Below are positions 9,151-17,220 of a DNA stretch of 32,778 bases, piece after piece. The position numbers were made by a program, and so were the translations under genes. The notes beneath the pieces were generated by a model. The model ran no database searches and was not told where the DNA came from. It worked only from the letters and a program-made list of their open reading frames with translations. Location of the stretch: the NCBI GenBank assembly GCA_947627665.1, contig CANQWX010000022.1:1-32778 (forward strand), read 5' to 3'. The DNA comes from an uncultured Clostridia bacterium (lineage in GTDB: Bacteria; Bacillota; Clostridia; Christensenellales; Borkfalkiaceae). Position 1 is the first letter of the stretch, and the number at the start of each line of letters is the position of its first letter.

Positions 9151-10608
9151 TTATCCTTCCTTCTTTTCGCGGAACTTGGGATTTTCGCTGATGGGCCGCT
9201 CCCAGCGTTCGAAGCGGCTCTTGGCGGTCACCGACGGCTCCTCGGTGGGATAGTTCCCGTCGAAGCACGCCGTGCAGAAGCCCGTGCCGTCGCCGCCCGT
9301 GAGGTAGGCGACCTTGGCAAGGTCGAGATAGCCCACGCTGTCCGCGCCGATGATCGCGGCGATCTCCTTCGGCGTGTGGTGGCAGGCGATGAGATTTTCC
9401 CGCGAGTCGATGTCCGTGCCGTAGTAACAGGGATTGAGAAAGGCGGGCGCGGACGAGAGGAGATGCACTTCCTTCGCTCCCGCGCCGCGCAGCATCTTGA
9501 CGATGCGCGCGCAGGTGGTGCCGCGGACGATGCTGTCGTCGACGAGCACGACCCGCTTCCCCTCGATGGCGGAACGCAGCACGTTGAGCTTGATGCGCAC
9601 CCTGTCCTCGCGGGCGGCTTGTCCCGGGGCGATGAAGGTCCTGCCGATGTATTTGTTCTTGATGAAGCCGATGCCGTAGGGGATCCCCGAGGCTTCGGCA
9701 TAGCCGTAGGCGGCGTCCAGACCCGAATCGGGCACCCCCACCACGATGTCCGCGCCGATCTTGTACTGCCCCGCGAGGAACCTGCCCGCCTGCTTGCGCG
9801 CCTCGTGCACCGAACAGCCCTCGATGACCGAGTCGGGGCGGGCGATGTACAGATATTCGAAGACACAGAGATGTTTCCCCCTGCCGCAATGGGAGCGGTC
9901 GGAGAGGACGCCGTCCTTGGTAAAGACGAGCATCTCGCCCGGCTCCACCTCCCGCTGTAAGACGGCGCCCACGGCGTCGAGCGCGCAGCTCTCGGAGGCG
10001 ACGACAAAGGCCCCGTCCTCCCGCTTTCCGAAGCAGAGAGGGTGGAAGCCGAGCGGATCGCGCACGGCGATGAGTTTGCTCGGGGACATCACGAGGAGGG
10101 AATAGGCGCCCTTGAGTCTGTCCATGGCGGAGAGCACCGCCTCCTCGATGGAGCCGCACCGCACGCGCTCCTTGGTGATGATGTAGGAGATGACCTCGCT
10201 GTCCGAGGTGGTGTGGAAGATACTGCCGTCGTTTTCGAGGACGGAGCGCAGCTCGAAGGCGTTGACGAGATTGCCGTTGTGGGCGAGCGCCATGTTGCCC
10301 TTGAGGTGGTTGACGACGATGGGCTGGGCGTTTTCCCTGCCGCCGCTGCCCGTGGTGGAGTAGCGGACGTGGCCGATCGCCATGTTCCCCCCGCCGAGGC
10401 GGGAGAGGGCGTCCGCCGAGAACACGTCGTTCACAAGTCCCGCGTCCTTATGGGTGCGGAACACGCCGTCGTCGTTGACGACGATCCCCGCCGATTCCTG
10501 CCCGCGGTGTTGCAGGGCGAATAGCCCGTAATAGACCGTGGGAGCTATCTCCTGCTTTTGGGGTGCGAATATGCCGAACACCCCGCATTCTTCATGGATC
10601 TGTGACAT
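9151..10608 (-). CDS. purF: Amidophosphoribosyltransferase
   Basis: PurF is the committing enzyme: PRPP plus glutamine gives phosphoribosylamine. I choose the ATG at 10608 (485 residues) over longer frames because an AGGAGG site sits just upstream and because it places the nucleophile at C8 in EECGVFGIF, leaving a short propeptide ending in Glu, as in Bacillus-type PurF. The glutaminase domain shows the GRGQESAG-like stretch FALQHRGQESAGIV and GHVRYSTTG; the phosphoribosyltransferase domain shows VVLVDDSIVRGTT. The C445-x-x-C448 pair in FCTACFDGNYP and C in NPCYYGTD fit the oxygen-sensitive 4Fe-4S class. Feedback inhibition by nucleotides is known for the family. Confidence 0.97.
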   Translation of the reverse strand: MSQIHEECGVFGIFAPQKQEIAPTVYYGLFALQHRGQESAGIVVNDDGVFRTHKDAGLVNDVFSADALSRLGGGNMAIGHVRYSTTGSGGRENAQPIVVNHLKGNMALAHNGNLVNAFELRSVLENDGSIFHTTSDSEVISYIITKERVRCGSIEEAVLSAMDRLKGAYSLLVMSPSKLIAVRDPLGFHPLCFGKREDGAFVVASESCALDAVGAVLQREVEPGEMLVFTKDGVLSDRSHCGRGKHLCVFEYLYIARPDSVIEGCSVHEARKQAGRFLAGQYKIGADIVVGVPDSGLDAAYGYAEASGIPYGIGFIKNKYIGRTFIAPGQAAREDRVRIKLNVLRSAIEGKRVVLVDDSIVRGTTCARIVKMLRGAGAKEVHLLSSAPAFLNPCYYGTDIDSRENLIACHHTPKEIAAIIGADSVGYLDLAKVAYLTGGDGTGFCTACFDGNYPTEEPSVTAKSRFERWERPISENPKFREKKEG

Positions 10609-10882
10609 AACGCCTCCTATGAGTGTCCCGCCTTCTGAGCGGGACAATTCTTGGCGCCCCTTGCAGGGGAGCTGGCGAGGCGTAAAGCCGAGCCTGAGGG
10701 GTTCTCGAAAACCCTTTCGGTGCTTTGCGCCACTTTCCCAAAAAGGGACAGCAAGAGGTTGAGATTTCTCCACGCGGTCGCTTCGCTCCCTTGGTCGAAA
10801 TGACGGATAAGGGGCAGCCAAGGACACACATACCCCCCCCTCCTTGGAGGGGGCAAGTATGGTTTCTTCCGCTTTCCTTGCT
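10609..10882. repeat. Dispersed repeats between purC and purF
   Basis: No gene is seen in these 274 bp apart from the purF ribosome site at 10611-10618. The stretch holds gcgccccttgcaggggagct with ggcgaggcgtaaagccgagc and ctgaggggttctcgaaaaccc (10653-10715 or so), the mirror of the module at 1-62, and an inverted repeat CCCCCTCC-tt-GGAGGGGG at 10836-10853. A further inverted repeat, gtcccgc...gcgggac, lies at about 10623-10645. It interrupts an operon whose other gaps are mostly 0-50 bp. Confidence 0.7.
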
Positions 10883-11602
10883 TTATTCCCCTGTCACGCG
10901 CTTGAAAATTTCCTGATAGGCCTCCTCGACGCCGCCCATGTCGCGGCGGAAGCGGTCCTTGTCGAGCTTTTCGCCCGTTTCGGCGTCCCAGAAACGGCAG
11001 GTGTCGGGCGAGATCTCGTCGGCGAGCACGACCGTACCGTCGGGCAGCCGTCCGAATTCGAGCTTGAAGTCGATGAGCCGCACCCCGAGGTGCAGGAAGT
11101 ATTCCTTCAACACCTCGTTCACTTGGAACGCGTACTTCTCGATCGCGGCAAGCTCCTCTTCGGTCGCCAGCTTTAACGCGAGCGCATGATAGCGGTTGAT
11201 GAGCGGATCGCCCAGCTCGTCGCATTTATAGGAAAATTCGAGGGTGGGCGCGTCGAACACGATGCCCTCGGGCACGCCGTACCGCTTTGCGAAGGAACCC
11301 GCCGAAACGTTGCGGATGATGACCTCGAGCGGAACGATCTTCACCTTTTTGACGAGCGTCTCCCGCTCGGACAGCTCCTCCACGAAATGGGTGGGCACGC
11401 CCCGCTGTTCCAGAAGCCGCATGAGCAGGTTGGACATGCGGTTGTTGACGGCCCCCTTGCCCGCGACGGTCCCCTTTTTCAGACCGTTGAAAGCGGTGGC
11501 GTCGTCCTTGTAGGAAACGATGACAAGGGCGGGATCGGCGGTCGCAAACACCTTCTTCGCCTTTCCCTCGTAGAGCTGCTCCTTCTTGACTGCCTTTTCC
11601 AT
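10883..11602 (-). CDS. purC: SAICAR synthetase
   Basis: PurC joins CAIR and aspartate with ATP to give SAICAR. The 239-residue product has the usual bacterial length. Motifs: [11 protein letters not shown] near the N-terminus, [46 protein letters not shown] and the ATP/Mg site [14 protein letters not shown]. The ATG at 11602 is preceded by AAGGAG at a good distance; the longer reading frame upstream overlaps purE and is not used. It lies 35 bp downstream of purE. Confidence 0.97.
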   Translation of the reverse strand: MEKAVKKEQLYEGKAKKVFATADPALVIVSYKDDATAFNGLKKGTVAGKGAVNNRMSNLLMRLLEQRGVPTHFVEELSERETLVKKVKIVPLEVIIRNVSAGSFAKRYGVPEGIVFDAPTLEFSYKCDELGDPLINRYHALALKLATEEELAAIEKYAFQVNEVLKEYFLHLGVRLIDFKLEFGRLPDGTVVLADEISPDTCRFWDAETGEKLDKDRFRRDMGGVEEAYQEIFKRVTGE

Positions 11603-11637
11603 GGTTTTATTTCTCCTTGTAAAATGATCTGCGTCTT

Positions 11638-12132
11638 TTATTTTTCGTATTTTTGGGAGATCTTTTTGTCCTTTGACAGGACAGTTTCGGCGGCGTCCCT
11701 GCGGAAGCGCGCAAGTTTTTCGCGCAAGCCCTCGTCCCCAAGCGCTAAGATCTCCGCCGCGAGATAGGCGGCGTTTTTGGCGCCGTCGACGGCGACGGTG
11801 GCGACGGGAATGCCCGAGGGCATCATCACGGTGGACAGAAGGGCGTCCATGCCGCCCAAGGCTCCCCCGCTGACGGGGATCCCGACAACGGGCAGCAGGC
11901 AATTTGCCGCGATCGCGCCCGCGAGGTGCGCCGCCATGCCCGCCGCGCAGAGGATGACTCCGAAACCGTTCTCCGCGGCGTTTTCCGCAAACTCCTTCGC
12001 CTCGGCGGGGGTGCGGTGCGCCGAATAGACATGCACGGCGTAGGGAATGCCGAATTCCTCCAACACGCCGATCGCTTTCTCCGCAACGGGAAGATCGGAA
12101 TCGCTCCCCATGATGACGGCAACTTTTTTCAT
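11638..12132 (-). CDS. purE: N5-carboxyaminoimidazole ribonucleotide mutase
   Basis: PurE makes CAIR. The 164-residue product has the class I features GSDSDLP (9-15), SAHRTP (37-42, H39 catalytic region), [11 protein letters not shown] and [17 protein letters not shown]. The ATG at 12132 has AAGGAGC upstream; the longer form starting at 12156 would overlap the terminator-like hairpin's tail and lacks a site. Class I PurE normally acts on N5-CAIR made by PurK, but purK is not in this window; it may lie elsewhere or the cell may rely on carbon dioxide. It is the first main gene of the operon. Confidence 0.95.
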   Translation of the reverse strand: MKKVAVIMGSDSDLPVAEKAIGVLEEFGIPYAVHVYSAHRTPAEAKEFAENAAENGFGVILCAAGMAAHLAGAIAANCLLPVVGIPVSGGALGGMDALLSTVMMPSGIPVATVAVDGAKNAAYLAAEILALGDEGLREKLARFRRDAAETVLSKDKKISQKYEK

Positions 12133-12147
12133 AGACGGAAGCTCCTT

Positions 12148-12189
12148 AAAAAACAAAAGAGCAGTTTTTCTCTGCGCGAAAAAAACTGC
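12148..12189 (-). terminator. Terminator-like hairpin (possible attenuator) in the purE leader
   Basis: Read on the minus strand, GCAGTTTTT (12189-12181) pairs with AAAAACTGC (12169-12161) around an 11-nt loop, followed by TCTTTTGTTTTTT (12160-12148). This is an intrinsic-terminator layout placed between the pur promoter and the purE ribosome site. The stem is AU-rich and so not strong. Whether it is regulated is inference. Confidence 0.55.
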
Positions 12190-12190
12190 C

Positions 12191-12259
12191 TTATTCCAAA
12201 ACGGACGATTTGATTTTTTCTCCCCGCTTGCGGCGGGAAAAAGCGCCTGCTCTGTTCAT
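12191..12259 (-). CDS. Possible leaderless leader peptide before purE
   Basis: A 22-codon frame starts at ATG 12259 (MNRAGAFSRRKRGEK...) and stops at TAA 12193-12191, one base before the 5' arm of the terminator-like hairpin. The predicted transcription start, 7 nt after the -10 box at 12266-12271, falls on this ATG, so translation would be leaderless. The frame contains a run SRRKRG over an internal CCCGC/GCGGG hairpin. Its placement suggests transcription attenuation, but chance is not excluded and I recognise no homologue. Confidence 0.3.
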   Translation of the reverse strand: MNRAGAFSRRKRGEKIKSSVLE

Positions 12260-12265
12260 GTCACC

Positions 12266-12295
12266 ATTATAGTACAGCGGCACGGCGGAAGTCAA
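12266..12295 (-). promoter_or_regulatory. Sigma-A promoter of the pur operon
   Basis: On the minus strand TTGACT (12295-12290) and TATAAT (12271-12266) are separated by 18 bp. It lies about 130 bp upstream of purE and is the only strong promoter seen for the nine-gene operon. Confidence 0.8.
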
Positions 12296-12356
12296 GCGTT
12301 CGGCGAGTGAAAAAAAATTACGGATTTTGTGACATTGGAAAGGGCGTCTATCCCCG

Positions 12357-13244
12357 TCAGCTCTGGTTGAATTTTTTGCGCACGAGCCAGTCGGTAAACC
12401 GCTCGGGGAGAAGCTTCCCCGCATAGCGCAAGAGCATGTTCTTGCCGCCCGCCGCCGTCACCGTGGGCGGGTTGCGCTTGGCGGCGAGCTTTAAGATGCT
12501 GTCCGCCACGAGCGAGGGCGCCATGCCCCCCTGTTCCATGTTCGCAAGCGCCGCCGAGGCCTTCTTCACCGAGGAAGTGTATCCCTTGCTCTCCGCGGGA
12601 TCGTACACCCGCCTGCTGTAAGTGAAGTCGGTGGAGGTCCCGCCGGGGAGGAGGGCGCACACCCGCACGCCCTGCGGCCTCAGTTCGATGTCCGCCTCCC
12701 GCGCGAGCATGCAGAGCGCCGCCTTCGAAGAGGAATAAAATCCGTCGTAGGGAATGGGGAAATCGCCGCCCATGGAGCCGACGAGCACCGCGCGCCCCGC
12801 CCGCTTTTTGAGGTAGGGCGCCGCCGCCCGTATCGCCTCGATCGCGCCGAAGTAATTGACTTCGAACAGATACCTGTAATCGCCGCTCTTGGCGTGTTCC
12901 AGCGGCGCCGCCATCGAAAAGCCCGCGGAGTAGACGAGCAGGTCGATGCCGCCCGCCTCTTCGCCGATCTCCCCGATCGCCCGCTCAAGCTCCCCCTCCT
13001 GCGCGGCGTCCGCCGTAAGGGAATGCACGCGCTCTCCCTTGAAGGGCGTGCGGGAAAGATTGAACACCGTATAGCTTTTCGCCTGCAGTTTGAGCGCCGT
13101 TTCCCTGCCGATGCCCGACGACGCCCCCACGATGACCGCCACCCGCCTTCCTCTGTGCGAAGGGGCGCGCTCTTCCTCCCGCGCCGCGGCGGGAGCGGGG
13201 TCCTTCTTTTCCTCCGTCTGTTCCTTGATTTCCTTTTTCATCAT
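12357..13244 (-). CDS. Short-chain dehydrogenase/reductase
   Basis: A 295-residue NAD(P)-dependent oxidoreductase of the classical SDR family; the substrate is unknown. The first 32 residues are charged and Ala/Pro/Glu-rich, probably a disordered extension. Then come the Rossmann cofactor motif GASSGIG (40-46), YSAG (105-108, usual NNAG), N130, S157 and the catalytic Y170-SSS-K174. An arginine at R65 after the second strand may favour NADPH. The C-terminal part (LLRYAGKLLPERFTDWLV) is like that of SDRs acting on lipids or sphingoid-type substrates, but this is weak. Start is 13244 or 13241 (two adjacent ATGs), with only a weak ribosome site. It follows the ZIP transporter by 31 bp and is probably co-transcribed. 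Confidence 0.9.
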   Translation of the reverse strand: MMKKEIKEQTEEKKDPAPAAAREEERAPSHRGRRVAVIVGASSGIGRETALKLQAKSYTVFNLSRTPFKGERVHSLTADAAQEGELERAIGEIGEEAGGIDLLVYSAGFSMAAPLEHAKSGDYRYLFEVNYFGAIEAIRAAAPYLKKRAGRAVLVGSMGGDFPIPYDGFYSSSKAALCMLAREADIELRPQGVRVCALLPGGTSTDFTYSRRVYDPAESKGYTSSVKKASAALANMEQGGMAPSLVADSILKLAAKRNPPTVTAAGGKNMLLRYAGKLLPERFTDWLVRKKFNQS

Positions 13245-13275
13245 GTTCCATTATGGACAGACGGAAGATTTCTAT

Positions 13276-14046
13276 TCAGCCGAGGGCGATGTCGAGCAGC
13301 ATCATAAGGCAGAAGCCGAGCACCACCCCCACCGAAGCGAGCGTCTTGCTCCGCCCGAAGCATTCGGGAATGAGTTCGGAGCAGACGACGGCGATCATCG
13401 CGCCCGCGGAAAAGGAGAGCGCCCAAGGCATAAGCCCCTCGATCATCGCGGCGGCGAGCGCGCCGAGCACGCAGGCAGGGATCTCCACCGCGCCCGATCC
13501 CTGCGAAAAGAGAAAGCTCTTGAAGCGGCTCATGCCGCTTGCGCGGAGGGGAAGGGCGACGCACGCCCCCTCGGGAAGGTTCTGGACGGCGATCCCCACT
13601 CCCAAAAGCAGAGCGGAGATCGCGCCCGCGGCGCCGCCGCAGCGGGCGAAGGCGACCCCCACCGCCATCCCCTCGGGAATGTTGTGCAGGGTGACGGCGC
13701 AGTACAGAAGGGCGCACTTGCCGTCCCCCAAACGGCGGAAGCGGAGATGGGAGCGGGAGAGCGCGAGATCGGACAGGATGATGAACGCCCCGCCGAGCAG
13801 AAAGCCGAGCGTGACCGTGAGATAGGGCGGGAGCGCGGAGGGATACTCCATCGCGGGCAAAAGAAGGGAGAAAAAGGAAGCGGCGATCATGATGCCCGCC
13901 GCGGCGCCCGTCGAGAGGGCAGAAAAGGCCCCTTCTCCCCTTCGGGAAAGAAAGACGGAGGCGGCGCCGAGCGCGGTCATGAGATACATCACGAGAGAAA
14001 CGAGGAGCGCCTGCAAGACAGGGCTAAGGGACAAAAACCATTGCAT
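13276..14046 (-). CDS. ZIP-family metal transporter
   Basis: A 256-residue integral membrane protein with about eight hydrophobic segments and the two metal-site signatures of ZIP carriers, HNIPEG (121-126) in helix 4 and QNLPEG (155-160) in helix 5. The second has Gln in place of His, as in GufA-like members. The family brings divalent metals such as zinc, iron or manganese into the cytosol. I choose ATG 14046 with AGGGGGT upstream over a GTG at 14088. It heads a two-gene unit with the short-chain dehydrogenase, after the gal terminator. Confidence 0.9.
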   Translation of the reverse strand: MQWFLSLSPVLQALLVSLVMYLMTALGAASVFLSRRGEGAFSALSTGAAAGIMIAASFFSLLLPAMEYPSALPPYLTVTLGFLLGGAFIILSDLALSRSHLRFRRLGDGKCALLYCAVTLHNIPEGMAVGVAFARCGGAAGAISALLLGVGIAVQNLPEGACVALPLRASGMSRFKSFLFSQGSGAVEIPACVLGALAAAMIEGLMPWALSFSAGAMIAVVCSELIPECFGRSKTLASVGVVLGFCLMMLLDIALG

Positions 14047-14061
14047 TCGTAAGACCCCCTG

Positions 14062-14079
14062 CCGCGGAAATTGCCGCGG
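14062..14079. promoter_or_regulatory. Inverted repeat upstream of the ZIP gene
   Basis: CCGCGG occurs twice with a 6-bp spacer just upstream of the ZIP start codon and close to its ribosome site. It could be a metal-regulator operator or an RNA hairpin; nothing further supports either. Confidence 0.3.
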
Positions 14080-14119
14080 TACAGTCACTCCATCCTATTC
14101 GCCGCGTCCCTTTTGCGTG

Positions 14120-14148
14120 AAAAAAAAAGCGCCCGCGCTTGCGGACGC
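14120..14148 (-). terminator. Intrinsic terminator of the galK-galM unit
   Basis: On the minus strand GCGTCCGC (14148-14141), loop AAGC, GCGGGCGC (14136-14129) with one G-T wobble, then nine T residues. It lies about 20 bp after the galM stop and separates galKM from the ZIP unit. Confidence 0.9.
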
Positions 14149-14166
14149 CCTTGCAAGAATGCCGTT

Positions 14167-15201
14167 TTATCTTCCGAACCGGTAGGAGGTCGACGAACAA
14201 AACGTTTCCCCCGCCTCCAAAACGGAGGAGAAGATGTCCGCATAGGCGGGCACGTTCACGTTGTTGGGAATGGCCTGCGTTTCGAGGCAGAACGCCGAAC
14301 GGGGGCCGTAATACGCCGTCTTGCCCTGTTGTTTCAGCCCGTTGCCCGTATACAGCTGCACGGCGGGGAGGTCGGTGAAGCAGCTCATCACGATCCCCGT
14401 GCGCGGGCTTTCGGCGACGGCATAGCGGACAAATTCCCGCTTCCTGTTTTTGAGGAGGAAGCAGTGGTCGTAGCCGTTGCCCCGTTTGAGGTCCTCGTCG
14501 TCCGCGCCGATGTCCCGCCCGATCGTCTTGGGCGTGTTGAAGTCGAAGGGCGTGCCCGCCACGCTGCGAAAATCCCCCACGGGGATCATGGCGGGATCGG
14601 TGGGCACGACCGTGTCGCTGTCCAGCCAGAGGGTGTGGTCGAGCACCGTTCCGCTCCCCTCGCCGCCCAAATTAAAGTAGGTGTGGTTGGTGAGGTTGAC
14701 CGCCGTCTTGCGGTCGGAAAGGGCGCGGTAGGAGATCTTCAGCTCCCCGTCCCGCAGGGTGTATTCGACGCAGACCTTCAGATTCCCGGGGTAGTTTTCC
14801 TCGCCGTCGGGGGAAAGGATCGCAAGGCGGAGAACGCCGCCGTCCGCGCCGCCCTCCCAGATCTTTTTGTCGAAGCCCCGCTGGCCGCCGTGCAGGTGGT
14901 TGCCGCGGTCGTTGCAATAGAGGCGGTATTCCTTCCCGTCGAGCACCAGCCTGCCCCCCGCGATGCGGTTGCCAAACCGCCCGATGAGCGCGCCCAAATA
15001 TCCCCTGTTCCGCTCGTAACCCTCCACGTCCGCATAGCCGAGCACGACGTCGGTGGGGTTTCCGTTACGGTCTGGCACGACGAGGCTCTGCACGATGCCC
15101 CCGAGCGAGAGCACGGTGGCGGAACAGTCCCCGTCGCGCAGCGTAAAGGCGAGCGTTTCCCGCCCGTCCGCGGTCTTTCCGAATCTCCTTGTTTCGATCA
15201 T
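14167..15201 (-). CDS. galM: Galactose mutarotase (aldose 1-epimerase)
   Basis: GalM interconverts alpha- and beta-galactose so that galactokinase can use it. The 344-residue protein is the usual length. The catalytic histidines are visible as H104 in NHLHGG and H173 in NHTYFN, and the catalytic glutamate as E307 in ETQAIPNN; RFGNRIAGG (75-83) is a further family motif. The ATG at 15201 has AGGAGG upstream. The gene is 13 bp after galK and ends just before a strong terminator, so galK-galM form a two-gene operon. galT and galE are not in the window. Confidence 0.96.
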   Translation of the reverse strand: MIETRRFGKTADGRETLAFTLRDGDCSATVLSLGGIVQSLVVPDRNGNPTDVVLGYADVEGYERNRGYLGALIGRFGNRIAGGRLVLDGKEYRLYCNDRGNHLHGGQRGFDKKIWEGGADGGVLRLAILSPDGEENYPGNLKVCVEYTLRDGELKISYRALSDRKTAVNLTNHTYFNLGGEGSGTVLDHTLWLDSDTVVPTDPAMIPVGDFRSVAGTPFDFNTPKTIGRDIGADDEDLKRGNGYDHCFLLKNRKREFVRYAVAESPRTGIVMSCFTDLPAVQLYTGNGLKQQGKTAYYGPRSAFCLETQAIPNNVNVPAYADIFSSVLEAGETFCSSTSYRFGR

Positions 15202-15214
15202 ATCCCTTTCCTCC

Positions 15215-16408
15215 TTAAACTTCTGTGATCTCACACGTTCCTTCGGCGCGCGGCGCCGTGTGATACACGTTCTCCCTGCCGAAGACGCGCGCCATGTTCC
15301 TGCCGTATCCCTCCGCCCCGTCCGCGCGGACAAAGGCGATCACGGCGCCCGCAAACCCACCCCCCATCGGGCGGAAGGCGCCGTCTGTGATGTATTTCTC
15401 GCTCAGCTTTAAGGCGAGCGCAAGAGGCTGGGAGATCTCCCCCGCCACATAGCAGTTCTGCAGATAGCCGAGGCTGCTCTCCCCGCTGGCGCGGACGGCG
15501 GCAAGAAAACCCGCCGCGTCGCCCTCGCGCAGGGCGCGTGCCGCACGCTCCACCCGTCCGTTCTCCTCAAAGAAGTGGAAGGCGCGCAGGAGAGCGCGGT
15601 CGCTCACCTGCCTGCGCAGGCGGGGGATCGCCTCCTTCAGTTCCTCCTCCGAACATTCGCCGAGCACGCTCTTGCCGAGCGCCGCAGCGACCTCCCCCAT
15701 CTCGCGGCGGATGTCCGCATAGTGGGACGTGAGCGCCGCATGCGAGCCGCCCGTGTTCGTGAGCACGATCCGGTAGCCCGCGGGCGCGGGAAGCCCCGTC
15801 ACCGACGGCGCAGCGGGATCGGAAAAATCGATCTTGTTCAGCCCGCCGAACGCGATGCCGCACTGGTCGAGCAGGCCGCAGGGCTTGCCGAAATACACGT
15901 TTTCGGCGTACTGCGCCGCCTTGGCGCACTCGAGCGGGGACACCCGCCCGCCGCAATAGAGCGCGTTGAGAAGCTGCGCCACGAGCACTTCGAACGCCGC
16001 CGAAGAGGACACGCCCGCACCGCGGAACACCGTGCTGTGGGTCACGGCGGAAAATCCGCCCACGGGATAGCCGTGTTCGGCAAAATAGCGGAACACCCCC
16101 CGCGCGAGCGCGACGGATCTCCCCTTCTCCCGTTCGCGGCTTTGCAGGTCGCCCACCGAAAAACGCACGGGCGAAAACGCCTCGGCGCGGATGTCCGCCA
16201 CGCCGTCGCCGCGGGGCGACGCCAGACACAAAATATCGCACGAAATGGCGGAAACGAGCACCTTGCCGCGGTTGTGGTCGGTGTGGTTGCCGACGATCTC
16301 CGCCCTCCCGGGAGAGGAAAAGACCCGCGCGGGCATGCCGCCGAATTGCGTCTTGTAATAGTCTGTAAGCGCTTCGAACCGCTTGCGGTCGATGGCGATG
16401 TGCGGCAT
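15215..16408 (-). CDS. galK: Galactokinase
   Basis: A GHMP-family kinase of 397 residues that phosphorylates galactose with ATP. The galactokinase signature is at 33-48 (PGRAEIVGNHTDHNRG, with N in place of the usual E in GEHTD), the phosphate loop at 130-138 (GAGVSSSAA), the catalytic base D181 in GLLDQ, and the third GHMP motif near the C-terminus (MGGGFAGAVIAF). The signature variant GNHTDHxRG occurs in other Firmicutes galactokinases. AGGAGGGG precedes the ATG. It is the first gene after the promoter at 16470-16498 and is paired with galM, which supports galactose rather than another sugar. Confidence 0.95.
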   Translation of the reverse strand: MPHIAIDRKRFEALTDYYKTQFGGMPARVFSSPGRAEIVGNHTDHNRGKVLVSAISCDILCLASPRGDGVADIRAEAFSPVRFSVGDLQSREREKGRSVALARGVFRYFAEHGYPVGGFSAVTHSTVFRGAGVSSSAAFEVLVAQLLNALYCGGRVSPLECAKAAQYAENVYFGKPCGLLDQCGIAFGGLNKIDFSDPAAPSVTGLPAPAGYRIVLTNTGGSHAALTSHYADIRREMGEVAAALGKSVLGECSEEELKEAIPRLRRQVSDRALLRAFHFFEENGRVERAARALREGDAAGFLAAVRASGESSLGYLQNCYVAGEISQPLALALKLSEKYITDGAFRPMGGGFAGAVIAFVRADGAEGYGRNMARVFGRENVYHTAPRAEGTCEITEV

Positions 16409-16469
16409 ATCCCCTCCTCTGCGGCAGCCCTCCCTTCCCCGCGGGAAAGAGCGTAGCCCCCGAATGCGT

Positions 16470-16498
16470 ATTATATCACACTTCCCGCCAAAAGTAAA
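16470..16498 (-). promoter_or_regulatory. Promoter of galK-galM
   Basis: On the minus strand TTTACT (16498-16493) and TATAAT (16475-16470) are 17 bp apart, giving a leader of about 55 nt before galK. Confidence 0.7.
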
Positions 16499-16515
16499 TA
16501 ATCTTTTGCAAAAAT

Positions 16516-17220
16516 ATGCAAGCTGAAGTCATGCATAAAAAATACCTGCCGCTCACGCTGGCGCTGGCTGCTCTTCTCACCGTGCTTGCGGCGGCGGGGC
16601 TGCGCGCCATGACGCAGGCGGCGCCCGCCATCAGCCTCGCGGCGGAGGAAAAAAACATCTATCTCACCTTTGACGACGGTCCCAGCACCGTGGTGACGGG
16701 ACGGGTGCTCGACATCTTGAAAGAGGAGGACGTGAAGGCGACCTTCTTCATCGTGAGCGACCGCGTGGCGGGGCGCGAGGAAGTCCTGCGCCGCGCCGCC
16801 CGCGAGGGACACACCCTCGGCGTGCACTCCGTCAATCACGTTTATACGCAAATATACGCCTCCGAAGAGGCGTTTCTGCACGATGTGGAGGAATGCGCCG
16901 CCGTGATCGAGCGGGTGGCGGGGGTCAAAGCGCGCGTGTACCGCTTCCCCGGCGGGGGCAACGCCAAGCGCGAACGGTACCGGGCGCTGCTGCGGGAGCG
17001 GGGCTACCGCGTGATCTCGTGGAACGCCGTCTGCGGGGACGAGGAGATCCCGAACGCCACGGCGGAGACCCTCTTCCGCAAGAGCGTGGAAACGGCGCGG
17101 GGCAAGCAGCCCGTGGTGCTTCTGCTGCACGATTCCGCGCCCCACAAGCAGACCGCCGCGGCGCTTACGGACATCATCCGCTACTTTAAGCGGAACGGGT
17201 ATACTTTTTGCCGCTTTTGA
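16516..17220 (+). CDS. Polysaccharide deacetylase (NodB domain), membrane-anchored
   Basis: A 234-residue protein with an N-terminal hydrophobic segment (about 11-30, signal or anchor) and a NodB homology domain: TFDDGPS (51-57, D53/D54), HSVNH (104-108, metal histidines H104 and H108), RFPGG (143-147) and LLLHD (202-206). Such enzymes remove acetyl groups from peptidoglycan or other N-acetylhexosamine polymers outside the membrane. In a sporulating cell it could act on cortex or cell-wall glycan, but the sequence does not decide. The start may instead be ATG 16531; neither has a strong ribosome site. Its last 35 bp overlap the end of the convergent ATPase gene. Confidence 0.88.
   Translation: MQAEVMHKKYLPLTLALAALLTVLAAAGLRAMTQAAPAISLAAEEKNIYLTFDDGPSTVVTGRVLDILKEEDVKATFFIVSDRVAGREEVLRRAAREGHTLGVHSVNHVYTQIYASEEAFLHDVEECAAVIERVAGVKARVYRFPGGGNAKRERYRALLRERGYRVISWNAVCGDEEIPNATAETLFRKSVETARGKQPVVLLLHDSAPHKQTAAALTDIIRYFKRNGYTFCRF

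Noticed and set aside
12190..12330. Purine or PRPP riboswitch, or PurR box, before purE
   Set aside because: The leader is about 127 nt and lacks the conserved cores of both riboswitches as I know them; CCGAAC near 12297-12302 is only a partial PurR-box match without a partner.
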